Assembly (NCBI GenBank): GCA_004005435.1
Contig: RZWH01000001.1
Span: forward strand, 248,001 to 312,000
DNA from: Rhodobacteraceae bacterium CCMM004
GTDB taxonomy: Bacteria > Pseudomonadota > Alphaproteobacteria > Rhodobacterales > Rhodobacteraceae
DNA length: 64,000 bases
Reading direction: 5' to 3'
This document shows, piece after piece, positions 48,252 through 56,490 of this stretch (position 1 is its first letter; every line of letters begins with the position of its first letter). A model generated the notes under the pieces. It did not search any database. It was not told the DNA's origin and saw only the letters and a list, made by a program, of their open reading frames with translations. A program made the position numbers and the translations under genes.

Positions 48252-49184
48252 CTACTGCACCCGATAGGACATGGTCCCGTCGGAGCCGCGCACCGTGTTC
48301 TGGTCGACGATGGTGAGCTGCGCCTGGCTGTTCACCATCTCGGGCTGCTGCCCCATGGGGGTCTGCCACATCAGTTGACCGTTCATCGACAGGACGAAGC
48401 TCTGCGCCCCCATCGGTTGGACCTGGTAGGTGCCCTGGCCGCTGAAGGTCAGCTGCTGCTGCATCCCGTTGGCCATCATCGACATGCTGCCCGAGGTCTG
48501 GAACGACCCGCCCGGCATGAACTGATAGGTGACGTTCAGCGTGGCGGTGCCCATCCCCTGCATCTGGATCTGCTGGGGATCGGCGCGCCAGGTGCCGAGG
48601 ATGTATTGCGCCGGGTCCGCGCCTCCGGGGGTGGGTCCGGGTGTCGGCGTCGGGTTCGGCACCGGGTTGACCCCGCCCTGGAACAGGGCGGCCAGCGCGG
48701 GAACCTGCCCAGCCGGAAGCCAGGCCGGCATCCCCTCCATCCACACCATGGTGTCGCGGCGCAACTCGCCGGTGCGCACCTTCTGCTGGAGCGCGGCCAT
48801 GTCGAAGGGCCCCGTCGGCTGACCGGCCACGGCGATGTAGACGGCAACCTGCGGCACCGGCGGGGGCGTCGGGGCGGGCGGGGGCGTCGGGGCGGGCGGG
48901 GGCGTCGGAGCGGGCGCCGGCGGGGGCGCCGGGCTGGGCTCGGGCGCAGGCGCGGGGGCCGGAGCGGGTGCAGGCGGCGCAGGTTCGGGCGCGGGGGCCG
49001 GTTCGGGCGCAGGCGCCGGGGCCGGCGGCGTTCCGTTGTCGTCGCCCGGCGCGGGGCGCGAAATCTGCGCCCCCGCGCTGCCGTCCCAAATGCCGATCTG
49101 AGGAAGTCCGGGCACGGTGGCGGTCAATCCCGCCAATGCCGCTACCGCCGCCCCGCGGCTGGCGAGGATCCGTAGCGTAATCAT
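48252..49184 (-). CDS. exported GYF_2/DUF4339 protein with Pro-rich linker (paralogue 1)
   Basis: 310 residues: signal peptide (about 1-40), Pro/Ala/Glu-rich linker (about 48-112), GYF_2 domain (VAVYIAVAGQPTGPFDMAAL, TMVWMEGMPAWLPAGQVPAL) and a C-terminal domain beginning YILGTWRADPQQIQMQ, with FSGQGTYQVQPMG and LTIVDQNTVRGSDG, clearly related to paralogue 2. GGGAG lies nine bases before the ATG. First gene of the three-gene tandem, with an 88-bp upstream gap that must hold the promoter. Confidence 0.8.
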   Translation of the reverse strand: MITLRILASRGAAVAALAGLTATVPGLPQIGIWDGSAGAQISRPAPGDDNGTPPAPAPAPEPAPAPEPAPPAPAPAPAPAPEPSPAPPPAPAPTPPPAPTPPPAPTPPPVPQVAVYIAVAGQPTGPFDMAALQQKVRTGELRRDTMVWMEGMPAWLPAGQVPALAALFQGGVNPVPNPTPTPGPTPGGADPAQYILGTWRADPQQIQMQGMGTATLNVTYQFMPGGSFQTSGSMSMMANGMQQQLTFSGQGTYQVQPMGAQSFVLSMNGQLMWQTPMGQQPEMVNSQAQLTIVDQNTVRGSDGTMSYRVQ

Positions 49185-49273
49185 CTAAATGAACTCCCTT
49201 CCGCACAACATGCCTGTGCCGGAGGGTAACAGCGTCCCGCGTGCGGGCAAGAAAAACTAGATGACAATATCCG

Positions 49274-50272
49274 TTAGGACGGCATCAGCCCCTTGGCGTG
49301 GAACAGCGCGTTGAGGTCGGCCTCGGCCCGCGCGCCCAGATGCCCGATGACCTCGGCCGCCGCGACACAGCCCATCCGGCCGCAGGTCAGCGGGTCGTGG
49401 CCGCGGGTCAGCCCCCAGAGAAACGCCCCGGCAAAGAGGTCGCCGGCGCCGGTGGCGTCGACCACCCGCACGGTCTCGGCCGCGGCATGGACGCGGCCGC
49501 CGTCGAAGAGGACATGCGCGCCGTTCTCGCTGTCGGTGCAGGCCACCATCGCCACGTCGCCCCCGGCCCGCCCCAGCGCGGTCTCGAAGTCGTCGGTGCG
49601 ATACATCGACAGCACCTCCGCACGGTTGCAGAACAGCAGGTCCACGTGATCGGCGATCATCCGGCGGAACGCGTCGCGGTGCCGCTCGACGCAGAACGGA
49701 TCGCTGAGCGTCAGGGCCACCCGGCCCCCCGCCCCCTTGGCCGCGGCGATGGCGCGGGCAAAGGCCTCGTGGCTCTCGGGCCCGTCGAAGCGGTAGCCTT
49801 CGAGGTAGATCCACTCGGCCTGGGCCATCTGCGCCTCGTCGATGTCGGCGGGGCTCAGATGCTCGGTGACGCCAAGATAGGTGTTCATCGACCGCTCGCC
49901 GTCGGGGGTGACCAGGACGATGCAGCGCCCGGTCTCGTCGGGGTGGTCGGCGGGGGCGAGGGCGGTCTGATAGCTCGCCCCCTGCGCCCGCAGGTCGTGG
50001 GCGAAGATCGCGCCGAGCTGGTCGTCCTTGACCTTGCCCACATAGGCGGTGCGCCCGCCCAGATGGGCGATCCCGGCGATGGTGTTGGCGGCCGAGCCGC
50101 CCGAGATCTCCTGCGCCGGGCCGATCCGGTCGTAGAGCTCGACCCCGCGGGCGCGGTCGGTGAGCTGCATGATCCCCTTGTCCACGCCGTTCCGGGCGAG
50201 GAAGGCGTCGTCGCAATGTGCCAGCACGTCGACCATGGCATTGCCGATGCCGACCACGTCGTATGTCTTCAC
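49274..50272 (-). CDS. PfkB-family kinase, probable adenosine kinase
   Basis: 332-residue ribokinase-fold enzyme. N-terminal YDVVGIGNAMVDVLAHCDD, substrate glycines GGSAANTIAGIAHLGGRTAYVGKV and the C-terminal catalytic VVDATGAGDLFAGAFLWGL with the base Asp are complete. The closest type is alphaproteobacterial adenosine kinase, though PfkB substrate specificity cannot be read from sequence alone. Start is a GTG in GTGA overlap with the nth stop. Confidence 0.9.
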   Translation of the reverse strand: MKTYDVVGIGNAMVDVLAHCDDAFLARNGVDKGIMQLTDRARGVELYDRIGPAQEISGGSAANTIAGIAHLGGRTAYVGKVKDDQLGAIFAHDLRAQGASYQTALAPADHPDETGRCIVLVTPDGERSMNTYLGVTEHLSPADIDEAQMAQAEWIYLEGYRFDGPESHEAFARAIAAAKGAGGRVALTLSDPFCVERHRDAFRRMIADHVDLLFCNRAEVLSMYRTDDFETALGRAGGDVAMVACTDSENGAHVLFDGGRVHAAAETVRVVDATGAGDLFAGAFLWGLTRGHDPLTCGRMGCVAAAEVIGHLGARAEADLNALFHAKGLMPS

Positions 50273-50925
50273 GTCGTTTTGTCCTCGTAGGCGCAGATGT
50301 CGCGGATCAGGCAGGCGCCGCATTTCGGTTTGCGCGCGACACAGACATAGCGGCCGTGCAGGATCAACCAATGATGCGCGTGGCGCTGGTATTCGGCCGG
50401 GACGTTGTCCTCGATGGCACGCTCGACCGCCACCACGTCCTTGCCGGGGGCGATGCCGGTGCGGTTGCCGACGCGAAAGATGTGGGTGTCCACCGCCTGG
50501 GCGGGATGCCCCCACCACATGTTCAGGACCACATTCGCCGTCTTGCGCCCCACCCCCGGCAGGGATTGCAGCGCCGCGCGGGAGGATGGCACGTCGCCGC
50601 CGTAGTCTTCGACCAGGATGCGGCTGAGCTTGATGACGTTCTTGGCCTTGTTGCGGTAGAGGCCGATGGACTTGATGTGCTCGATGACCCCCTCCTCGCC
50701 CAGCGCCAGCATTTTCTCAGGGGTGTCGGCGACGGCAAAGAGGCCGCGCGTGGCCTTGTTCACCCCCGCATCTGTGGCCTGAGCCGAGAGCGCCACGGCG
50801 ACCACCAGGGTAAAGGCGTTGAGGTGCTCCAACTCGCCCTTCGGCTCGGGTTCGGCCGCGTGGAAGCGGCGGAAACACTCGCAGATCTCGGCATAGGTGA
50901 GGGTATTGGCCATGGGCGGCGTCAT
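50269..50925 (-). CDS. nth: endonuclease III
   Basis: 218-residue base-excision glycosylase/AP lyase for oxidised pyrimidines. The helix-hairpin-helix LPGVGRKTANVVLN carries the catalytic Lys, VDTHIFRV the catalytic Asp, and the C-terminus has the 4Fe-4S pattern C-x6-C-x2-C-x5-C. Two possible ATGs (50925, 50913) differ by four residues; neither has a strong ribosome site. It is upstream of and coupled to the PfkB gene. Confidence 0.96.
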   Translation of the reverse strand: MTPPMANTLTYAEICECFRRFHAAEPEPKGELEHLNAFTLVVAVALSAQATDAGVNKATRGLFAVADTPEKMLALGEEGVIEHIKSIGLYRNKAKNVIKLSRILVEDYGGDVPSSRAALQSLPGVGRKTANVVLNMWWGHPAQAVDTHIFRVGNRTGIAPGKDVVAVERAIEDNVPAEYQRHAHHWLILHGRYVCVARKPKCGACLIRDICAYEDKTT

Positions 50926-51900
50926 GCCCCGCGGGCCGGCCGAGGGCAAGGGGCGACGCGCCGGACCGCTCAGGCATCGTGCTGGGCGGAAAGGGCGGCG
51001 CCCGACCCTTGGCGGGCGCTCGGGAGGGGCGGCCGGTGCGGCGCCTCGACGCCCCGGTGGCGGGGAAGCTGTCGGCGACACCGCCGAGCGCGCTCCCGGT
51101 GGGTGGGTCAGGCGCCGCCCACCCCCGGGCGGGGGATGGGCGGTGGAGGTGTCCCAATCGGCTGAGACGCGTGAACGATCCCCGTGCTCCGCGGAAAGGG
51201 CAGCGCCCGACCCTGGGCGGGCGCCCCCGAAGGTCGTCCGCTGCGGCGCCTCGAAGCCCCGGTGCCGGAGACGTCGCGCGCGACCTCGCCGTGCGCCCTC
51301 CCGGGGGGAGGGCCGGGCACCGCCCGGGGGTGCCCCCGGGCGAGGGGGTCAGGCGGAGGGGGTGGCGCAACTGGGTCAGACGCGGGAACAACCGCCATAC
51401 TCCGCCCGGGTTGCCCCCCGCGGCGAGAGCGATGGGCAGAGAGGACACCACCATGGCTCAAGGGCCGCGGGAGACGTTCACGCTCTGCGAGAACAGAGGC
51501 GCCCGACTCTGAGCGGGCGCCTGCAACGGGCGGCCGGTGCGGCGCCTCGAAGCCCCGGTGCGGGAGACATCGCGCGCGACCTCGCCGTGCGCCCTCCCGG
51601 GGGGAGGGATGGGCGCCGCCCGGAGTCCCCCCGGGCGAGGGGATTGGGCTGAGAGGGCGTTGCCCCTCGCCCGAAGACGGCAACGACCGCCAGGCTCCGC
51701 GCGGAGGGCGGCGCCCGACCCTGGGCGGGCGCCTGGAACGGGCGGCCGCTGCGATGCCTCGAAGCCGCAGCGCGGGAAAGTCTGCGCACGACGTCGCCGT
51801 GCGCCCTCCCGGTGGAAGGGTCGGCCGCTGCCCGGGGTGCCCCGGGCGAGAGGGTTGGGCGGAGGGCGCGTCGCTCCGCCCGGCGCCGTGCGGGTGGGGG
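50926..51900. other. 975-bp non-coding region filled with a tandem repeat array
   Basis: No protein-like frame is found on either strand between nth and the SRAP gene. The region is composed of four B-units (about 160-165 bp each at 50988, 51193, 51489 and 51703) with spacers of about 40-130 bp. A short clean segment 51395-51470 containing AGAGAGGACACCACC followed by an ATG does not continue as a convincing gene. Confidence 0.7.
50988..51865 (+). repeat. four tandem B-units related to the A-elements
   Basis: Units start at 50988, 51193, 51489 and 51703. Shared parts in order: GGGC(A/G)GCGCCCGACCCT with a following GCGGGCGC, then TGCGGCGCCTCGAAGCCCCG, then CGACCTCGCCGTGCGCCCTC, then a GC hairpin. 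Hairpins include 51321-51342 (arms CGCCCGGGGG/CCCCGGGCG, loop TGC), 51617-51637 and 51830-51847 (loop GTGC). Units 2 and 3 are most alike, unit 1 most diverged. The first block and the TGC-loop hairpin link them to the A-elements. Confidence 0.75.
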
Positions 51901-52521
51901 TCAGCGACCGGTGAGGTCGCCGGTGCCGTCCTCCGTCACCGTCAGGCGGCCTGCGGGCCAGGGGCGCATCAGCGGGGCCGCCTCCTCCGCGCTGCCGGTG
52001 AGCCAGGTCTCCACGTCCTCTGGCGCCAGCAGCACCCCCATCCGGTGGTGCACCTCGGCCACGTCCGGCGAGGGCGCGCAGGTCACCAGGGCCACCTGGG
52101 GCAGTGCCGCGCCCCCCGGCGCGACCCAGACGTCGGTGATGGCGGCGAAGAGCAGGAGCGCGCCATCCGCGCTCTCCACGCGCCAGCGGGTCTTGCGCCG
52201 GGCGGGTCCGGTCCATTCATACCAGCCGTCGGCAGGCACCACCGCGCCGGCGACCCCGGCAAAGGCCGACTTGGCGAACACCGTCTCGGACCGAGCGTTC
52301 ACGATGGTCTCCATCACCGGGCGGCCACGGGCGTTCACCCGCCCCACGGGCAGGAGGCCCCAGCGCATGGACGTCAGCCGCCGGCCTGGTGGGCAGACCA
52401 CGATCTCCTGCCCCGGTGCGATGTTGCGGCGCGGGGCGGCGTCGATCCCCTCGGTCCCGCCGGCCGCCAGCGCCGCTGCCACCCGCTCCGAAGACGACGT
52501 GAGGATCAGCCGCCCGGGCAT
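51901..52521 (-). CDS. SRAP-domain (YedK/HMCES-like) protein lacking Cys2
   Basis: 206-residue SOS-response-associated peptidase-like protein. It keeps the family core (RWGLLPVG, VNARSETV, GWYEWTG, EVHHRMGVLL), so the Asn, Glu and His active-site positions are present. The N-terminus reads MPGRLILTSS: the Cys that normally follows the initiator Met and crosslinks abasic DNA is Pro. The ATG is certain because the upstream gene's TGA ends one base before it. Either it is inactive in crosslinking or works differently. Confidence 0.88.
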   Translation of the reverse strand: MPGRLILTSSSERVAAALAAGGTEGIDAAPRRNIAPGQEIVVCPPGRRLTSMRWGLLPVGRVNARGRPVMETIVNARSETVFAKSAFAGVAGAVVPADGWYEWTGPARRKTRWRVESADGALLLFAAITDVWVAPGGAALPQVALVTCAPSPDVAEVHHRMGVLLAPEDVETWLTGSAEEAAPLMRPWPAGRLTVTEDGTGDLTGR

Positions 52522-52522
52522 C

Positions 52523-53692
52523 TCACTTCACGAAGATCTGCCGCGGCGTCGCACACAGGCACTCGGCTCCGTCCGCGCCGATGAGGATGGTCTCGGTGAT
52601 CTCCAACCCCCCCTCCTCCAGCCACAGCGCGGGCATGAAGTGGAACGTCATCCCCGGCTCCAGCACGGTGCGGTCGCCCTCGCGAAAGCTCATGGTCCGC
52701 TCGCCCCAGTCGGGGGGATAGCTGAGCCCGATGGCATAGCCGCAGCGGCTGTCCTTGACGAAGCCGTGGCGGTTCAGCGTGCCGTTGAACGCCTGCGCGA
52801 CGTCGGCGCAGGTGTTGCCGGGCCGCGCGGCGTCGAGCCCGTCGGCCATCGCCTCCAACACCGCCGCCTCGGCCCGGCGATAGGCGTCGGGCACGCTGCC
52901 CAGAAACAGCGTCCGCGACTGCGGGCAGTGATAGCGGCGGTGCACCCCCGCGATCTCAAAGAACGTGGGCTCGTCCTCGGCGAGCGGCGTGTCGTCCCAG
53001 GTCAGGTGCGGCGCGGTGGCGTCCATCCCGGACGGCGCCATCGGCACGATCGCGGGATAGTCGCCCCAGGCGTCGTCCGTTCCTTCGATCCCGGTGCGGT
53101 AGATGTCGGCGACCAGGCGGTGCTTGGGCATCCCCGGCTCGGCCAGGTCCAGGATGCGCGCGTGCATGGCGCTGACGATCCCGGCCGCGGCGCGGAGCAG
53201 CGCGATCTCGGCGGGCGACTTCACCGCGCGGGCCCAGTTGACCAGACCCGTAGCGTCGGCCAGCGCGGCATCGGGCAGCGCGCCCGCCAGCGCCGCATGG
53301 GCCGCGGCGGTGTAGTAGTAGTTGTCCATCTCCACACCGATCCGCCGCGCGCCGGTCGCGGCCACGTGGCGGGCGAGGTCGGTCATCGGATGCTTGTCGG
53401 GGTTCTGCACATAGGTGTCGTCGTAGCCCCGCACCGCCTCGGACTCGGGCATCCAGACGGTGCGGAGCGCGCCCGCCGCGTCCATCGCCCGCCCCCACCA
53501 GACCGGATCGCCGTCGAGGGACAACAGGACCGCCTGATGCACGTAAAACGACCAGCCGTCGTAGCCGGTGAGCCAGTGCATGTTCGACGGGTCCGACACG
53601 ATCAGGAGGTCGAGCCCTCGCGCGGCCATCGCGGTGCGGCACCGCTCCAGTCGGGCGGCGTATTCCTCGGCCGAAAAGGCGGGTGCGGGCAT
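52523..53692 (-). CDS. doeA: M24 family hydrolase, ectoine hydrolase (DoeA) type
   Basis: 389 residues of the creatinase/aminopeptidase-P fold. Long stretches match DoeA: SNMHWLTGYDGWSFYVHQ, GVEMDNYYYTAAAHAAL, VNWARAVKSPAEIALLRAAA, GDYPAIVPMAPSG, APHLTWDDTPL, GLSYPPDWGERTMS and PGMTFHFMPALWLEEGGLEITE. DoeA opens the ectoine ring to N-acetyl-diaminobutyrate. The usual partners (doeB, ectoine transporter, AsnC regulator) are not adjacent. GGAGAG precedes the chosen ATG. The SRAP gene follows. Confidence 0.85.
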   Translation of the reverse strand: MPAPAFSAEEYAARLERCRTAMAARGLDLLIVSDPSNMHWLTGYDGWSFYVHQAVLLSLDGDPVWWGRAMDAAGALRTVWMPESEAVRGYDDTYVQNPDKHPMTDLARHVAATGARRIGVEMDNYYYTAAAHAALAGALPDAALADATGLVNWARAVKSPAEIALLRAAAGIVSAMHARILDLAEPGMPKHRLVADIYRTGIEGTDDAWGDYPAIVPMAPSGMDATAPHLTWDDTPLAEDEPTFFEIAGVHRRYHCPQSRTLFLGSVPDAYRRAEAAVLEAMADGLDAARPGNTCADVAQAFNGTLNRHGFVKDSRCGYAIGLSYPPDWGERTMSFREGDRTVLEPGMTFHFMPALWLEEGGLEITETILIGADGAECLCATPRQIFVK

Positions 53693-53765
53693 GGGCGGCT
53701 CTCCGGCTGGGGCTGTGCCGACTATCCGCACGGCGGCGGCGCCGGGGCAACCCCCGCCGCGCCGA

Positions 53766-54371
53766 TCAGCCGCCCAGGAGCCGGTCGAGCACGGTCAGAG
53801 GGATCACCGCGGCCACGGCCATGAGCGTCCCGCCCAGGATGACGAAGAGCCCGTCATGGGCGAGGAGGGCCACGACGAACATGACCACCGCCGTGCCCAA
53901 GATCGACGACGAGAACGGCACCACCTCCAGAAACGGCATCGCCAGCCCGCAGGCCATGCACGCCGCCTGCACCACGGTCGAGAGCGGGGCGTAGGTGAGA
54001 AAGGACAGCCGGTCCCGCGCCCGTCGATCCAACCAGTCGGCAAACCCCTTGAGCCGCTCGGCGCCGGCGTGAACGCGCTCGCCCGAGATCGTGCGCCGCA
54101 TCAGCACGCCGGGCAGCCACAGCGACTGCCGCCGCAGCACCAGTTGCAGCGCGATCAGCGCGATGGTCAGCCCACAGATTGAGGAAAAGAAGGGAATGCC
54201 GCTGAGCGGCGAAATCACCAGCAGCGCGGGGACGAGCAGCAGAGGCAGGAACGCGGTGCGCCCGAAGGCTTCGACGATGTCGCCCAGCGACAGCCTCTCG
54301 GCGTCGGTCAGGGCATCCAGGCGCTCCACCACGTTGCGCACGCGGCGTGTCCGAGTCGCGGTATCGCTCAT
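53766..54371 (-). CDS. ExoD family membrane protein
   Basis: 201-residue exopolysaccharide-synthesis ExoD-like protein: a soluble N-terminal helix (LTDAERLSLGDIVEAFGRTAFLPLLLVPALL) and four or so hydrophobic segments, including ISPLSGIPFFSSICGLTIAL and the C-terminal VAALIVIL-like helices. ExoD is required for exopolysaccharide production and nodule invasion in Rhizobium; its biochemistry is unclear. The gene stands alone. Confidence 0.9.
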   Translation of the reverse strand: MSDTATRTRRVRNVVERLDALTDAERLSLGDIVEAFGRTAFLPLLLVPALLVISPLSGIPFFSSICGLTIALIALQLVLRRQSLWLPGVLMRRTISGERVHAGAERLKGFADWLDRRARDRLSFLTYAPLSTVVQAACMACGLAMPFLEVVPFSSSILGTAVVMFVVALLAHDGLFVILGGTLMAVAAVIPLTVLDRLLGG

Positions 54372-54717
54372 CGCCGGGTCCGCCTTTCCGCCGCCAACGC
54401 CTCTCAAATAGGCGCTTGCCCGCAGCTTCGCCAGAGCGGGCGCGACATGCCCCGCCGCGGCGAACGGGCGCGGAGACCCCGCGCGCGGGGGGCGGCGGAG
54501 ATCATGCCGCGGCGGCGCGCATCCCCGGAGGCACGCATCGGTCAGCGGCCAAGGCGGCCCCGTCATCGACGACGGTGCCCGCACGGCCGCCGCGACGACG
54601 CTCCGTCGGACCAATGTGCGCACCGTTTTGCCGCCCCTTGCAGAGTGGCGCTACGCCGGACGGGGGACGGCACGACCTCTCACCCCGCCGTCCCGCTCAC
54701 CAAGCGGTCGGCGGCGG
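54372..54717. other. 346-bp intergenic region, nothing recognised
   Basis: Between the exoD start and the Fe-ADH stop. GC-rich, with short open frames but no protein-like sequence, no copy of the repeat elements and no obvious hairpin-plus-T terminator. It must contain the exoD promoter near 54380-54430. Confidence 0.45.
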
Positions 54718-55887
54718 TCAGCCTGTGGCGGCCAGGATCTCCACGAGATGCGCGTCGCTCAACGGCACCGGGTTCCCCGCCATCGACGACGACGCCTGTG
54801 CCGCGGCCGCGATGGCGCCATGGTCCTCCGCCGCGACACCCATGTCCGAGAGGCTGGGCAGGCCCCGGTCCCGCGCCCAGCGCGCCAGCCGCCGAGACGG
54901 GTCGCCGGGTCCGGGCGGCAGCGCTGCGTCGATCCAACCGGCCACCTCGCCCAGCCGCGCCGCCGCGGGATCGCCCGCCGGCACCGCCGCGGCGTTGGCG
55001 CGCAGGACATGCGGCAGGAGCGTTCCGCAGACCGCGCCGTGGGTCGCCCCCGGCACGTGCCCGCCGATCACCCCGGCCAGGCCGTGCACCGCACCCAGAC
55101 CGGCGTTCGCCAACGCGATACCACCCGTCAGGCTGACCCAGGCCATCGTGTCGCGCGCCGCCGGGTCGTCCGGCGTCTCGCCCAGCCGCACGAGCGCCGC
55201 CAGCCCACGCGGGATCGCCGCCCGGACCAGCGCGTCGGTCATCGGCTGCGCCTTGGCCGACACGTAGGGCTCGATCACCTGCGTGACCGCGTCGAGCCCG
55301 CTGGCCAGCGTCACTGCCCAGGGGCAGCCGTCGGTCAGCGCGGGGTCGACCAGCGCCAGGCGGGGCAGCATCCGGGGGTCGCGCAGGCTGACCTTGCGGC
55401 GGGCGTCGGGCACGCCGATCACCGCGTTGCGGGTGGCCTCGGCCCCGGTGCCCGCCGTCGTCGGCACGGCAACGAAAGACAGCGGATCGGCAGCCAGCGG
55501 CAGACCCCGGCCCACGACTTCGAGGTGGTCGCGCGGCGGGTGGGGCGAGGGGAGGAGCGCCGCCAGCGCCTTGCCCAGGTCGACCGCCGCGCCGCCGCCC
55601 ACCGCCACCACCAGGTCGATCCCGGCGCCGCGCAGCCGCTCGAGCGCCGCCTCCAGCAGGGGTAGGTCCGGCTCGCCCAGGCAGGCCAGTGTCGCCACCT
55701 CCGCCCCGCCCCGCGCCACCGCCGCCACGGCCCAGTCGGCGCGGCCCCGGTCGCGGCCGTGCACCAGCAGCGCCCGGCGGCTGGGTGCCACCGCATCCTC
55801 CAGCGCGGCGGACGCGATCCCACGGCCGAAACGGACACGGGTCGGCAGGGCGAGGTCGAAGGCGGGGAGAGGCAGGGGATCGGTCAT
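54718..55887 (-). CDS. iron-containing alcohol dehydrogenase family protein
   Basis: 389-residue Fe-ADH/maleylacetate-reductase fold. The NAD-binding GGGAAVDLGKALA and VPTTAGTGAEAT are clear; metal ligands expected in GLDAVTQVIEPYVS, VHGLAGVIGGH and VPGATHG. The second ligand position, usually His four residues after Asp, is Gln here; this occurs in a subgroup of the family. Substrate unknown. The start MTDPLPLPAFDL is chosen over a longer unconserved frame. Confidence 0.88.
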   Translation of the reverse strand: MTDPLPLPAFDLALPTRVRFGRGIASAALEDAVAPSRRALLVHGRDRGRADWAVAAVARGGAEVATLACLGEPDLPLLEAALERLRGAGIDLVVAVGGGAAVDLGKALAALLPSPHPPRDHLEVVGRGLPLAADPLSFVAVPTTAGTGAEATRNAVIGVPDARRKVSLRDPRMLPRLALVDPALTDGCPWAVTLASGLDAVTQVIEPYVSAKAQPMTDALVRAAIPRGLAALVRLGETPDDPAARDTMAWVSLTGGIALANAGLGAVHGLAGVIGGHVPGATHGAVCGTLLPHVLRANAAAVPAGDPAAARLGEVAGWIDAALPPGPGDPSRRLARWARDRGLPSLSDMGVAAEDHGAIAAAAQASSSMAGNPVPLSDAHLVEILAATG

Positions 55888-55992
55888 CGCCCCACTCCAT
55901 CCAAGCGGGGCGCCCGGCGCAAGTCCCCCGGCAACGTTTCGTTTACCTGCCGCCCCTAGTCTCGACGGCGGGGCACAGCGAGGAGAGCGCAG

Positions 55993-56325
55993 ATGCAGCC
56001 GCGGAGGCATTATCGCAGGCCCACCGACTTCGACACCACGCTGGGGTTGCCCGGTGGGCGGATCGCTGTCCGGGTCGAGAACATCACGTGCGCCGGCGCG
56101 GCGATCAGCGGTGCCGACCTGCCCGACGCCGGGACGGCGGTGGAGCTGGCACTGTTCGACGGCAGCGCGGCGGCCAAGGTTCGATGGCGGCGCGACCGGA
56201 TCGCGGGGCTCGAGTTCGTCGCCGCGCTCGACGACCGCGCCCTCGCGGCGGTGCGGCGGTCGGCGCTCAGCCCATCCCGTCCCCGCCGCACCCGGCGCCG
56301 GCGCTTCGTCCTGATGGAGGACTGA
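55993..56325 (+). CDS. PilZ-domain protein
   Basis: 110-residue protein with the c-di-GMP-binding layout: an Arg-rich RRHYRRPTDF at the N-terminus and VENITCAGAAI in place of the D/NxSxxG motif, then beta strands AVELALFDGSAAAKVRWRRDRIAGLEFV. The tail is very Arg-rich. It may sense c-di-GMP; the variant second motif (N-x-T-x-x-G) leaves binding uncertain. Divergent from the Fe-ADH gene. Confidence 0.75.
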   Translation: MQPRRHYRRPTDFDTTLGLPGGRIAVRVENITCAGAAISGADLPDAGTAVELALFDGSAAAKVRWRRDRIAGLEFVAALDDRALAAVRRSALSPSRPRRTRRRRFVLMED

Positions 56326-56490
56326 CGCCCGCGCCGGTGCAGCGACCTCCTTCGACGTCACCTGTCTGCCGCCCGTCAGCGACTGGCGCCCACGCGCGTG
56401 CAGCGGCCTCAGCCCGACGCCCCGGCCGGGAGCGACGCAGCCTCGGGTGCGGGCAACGGCGGTCGCCCGCCGCGGCCAAAGGGGGGCAGG

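Noticed and set aside
47484-49175. Long Gly/Ala/Arg-rich frame opposite the Ala-Pro stalk genes
   Set aside because: A by-product of the repetitive PA codons; the minus strand has signal peptides, stalks and conserved domains, the plus strand none.
51454-51513. Small gene starting at the ATG after GAGAGGACACCACC
   Set aside because: The frame ends within about 20 codons inside a repeat unit and shows no protein-like sequence.
50988-51865. CRISPR array at the 51-kb repeats
   Set aside because: Units are ~160 bp, imperfect and irregularly spaced; no 25-40 bp direct repeats with uniform spacers and no cas genes.
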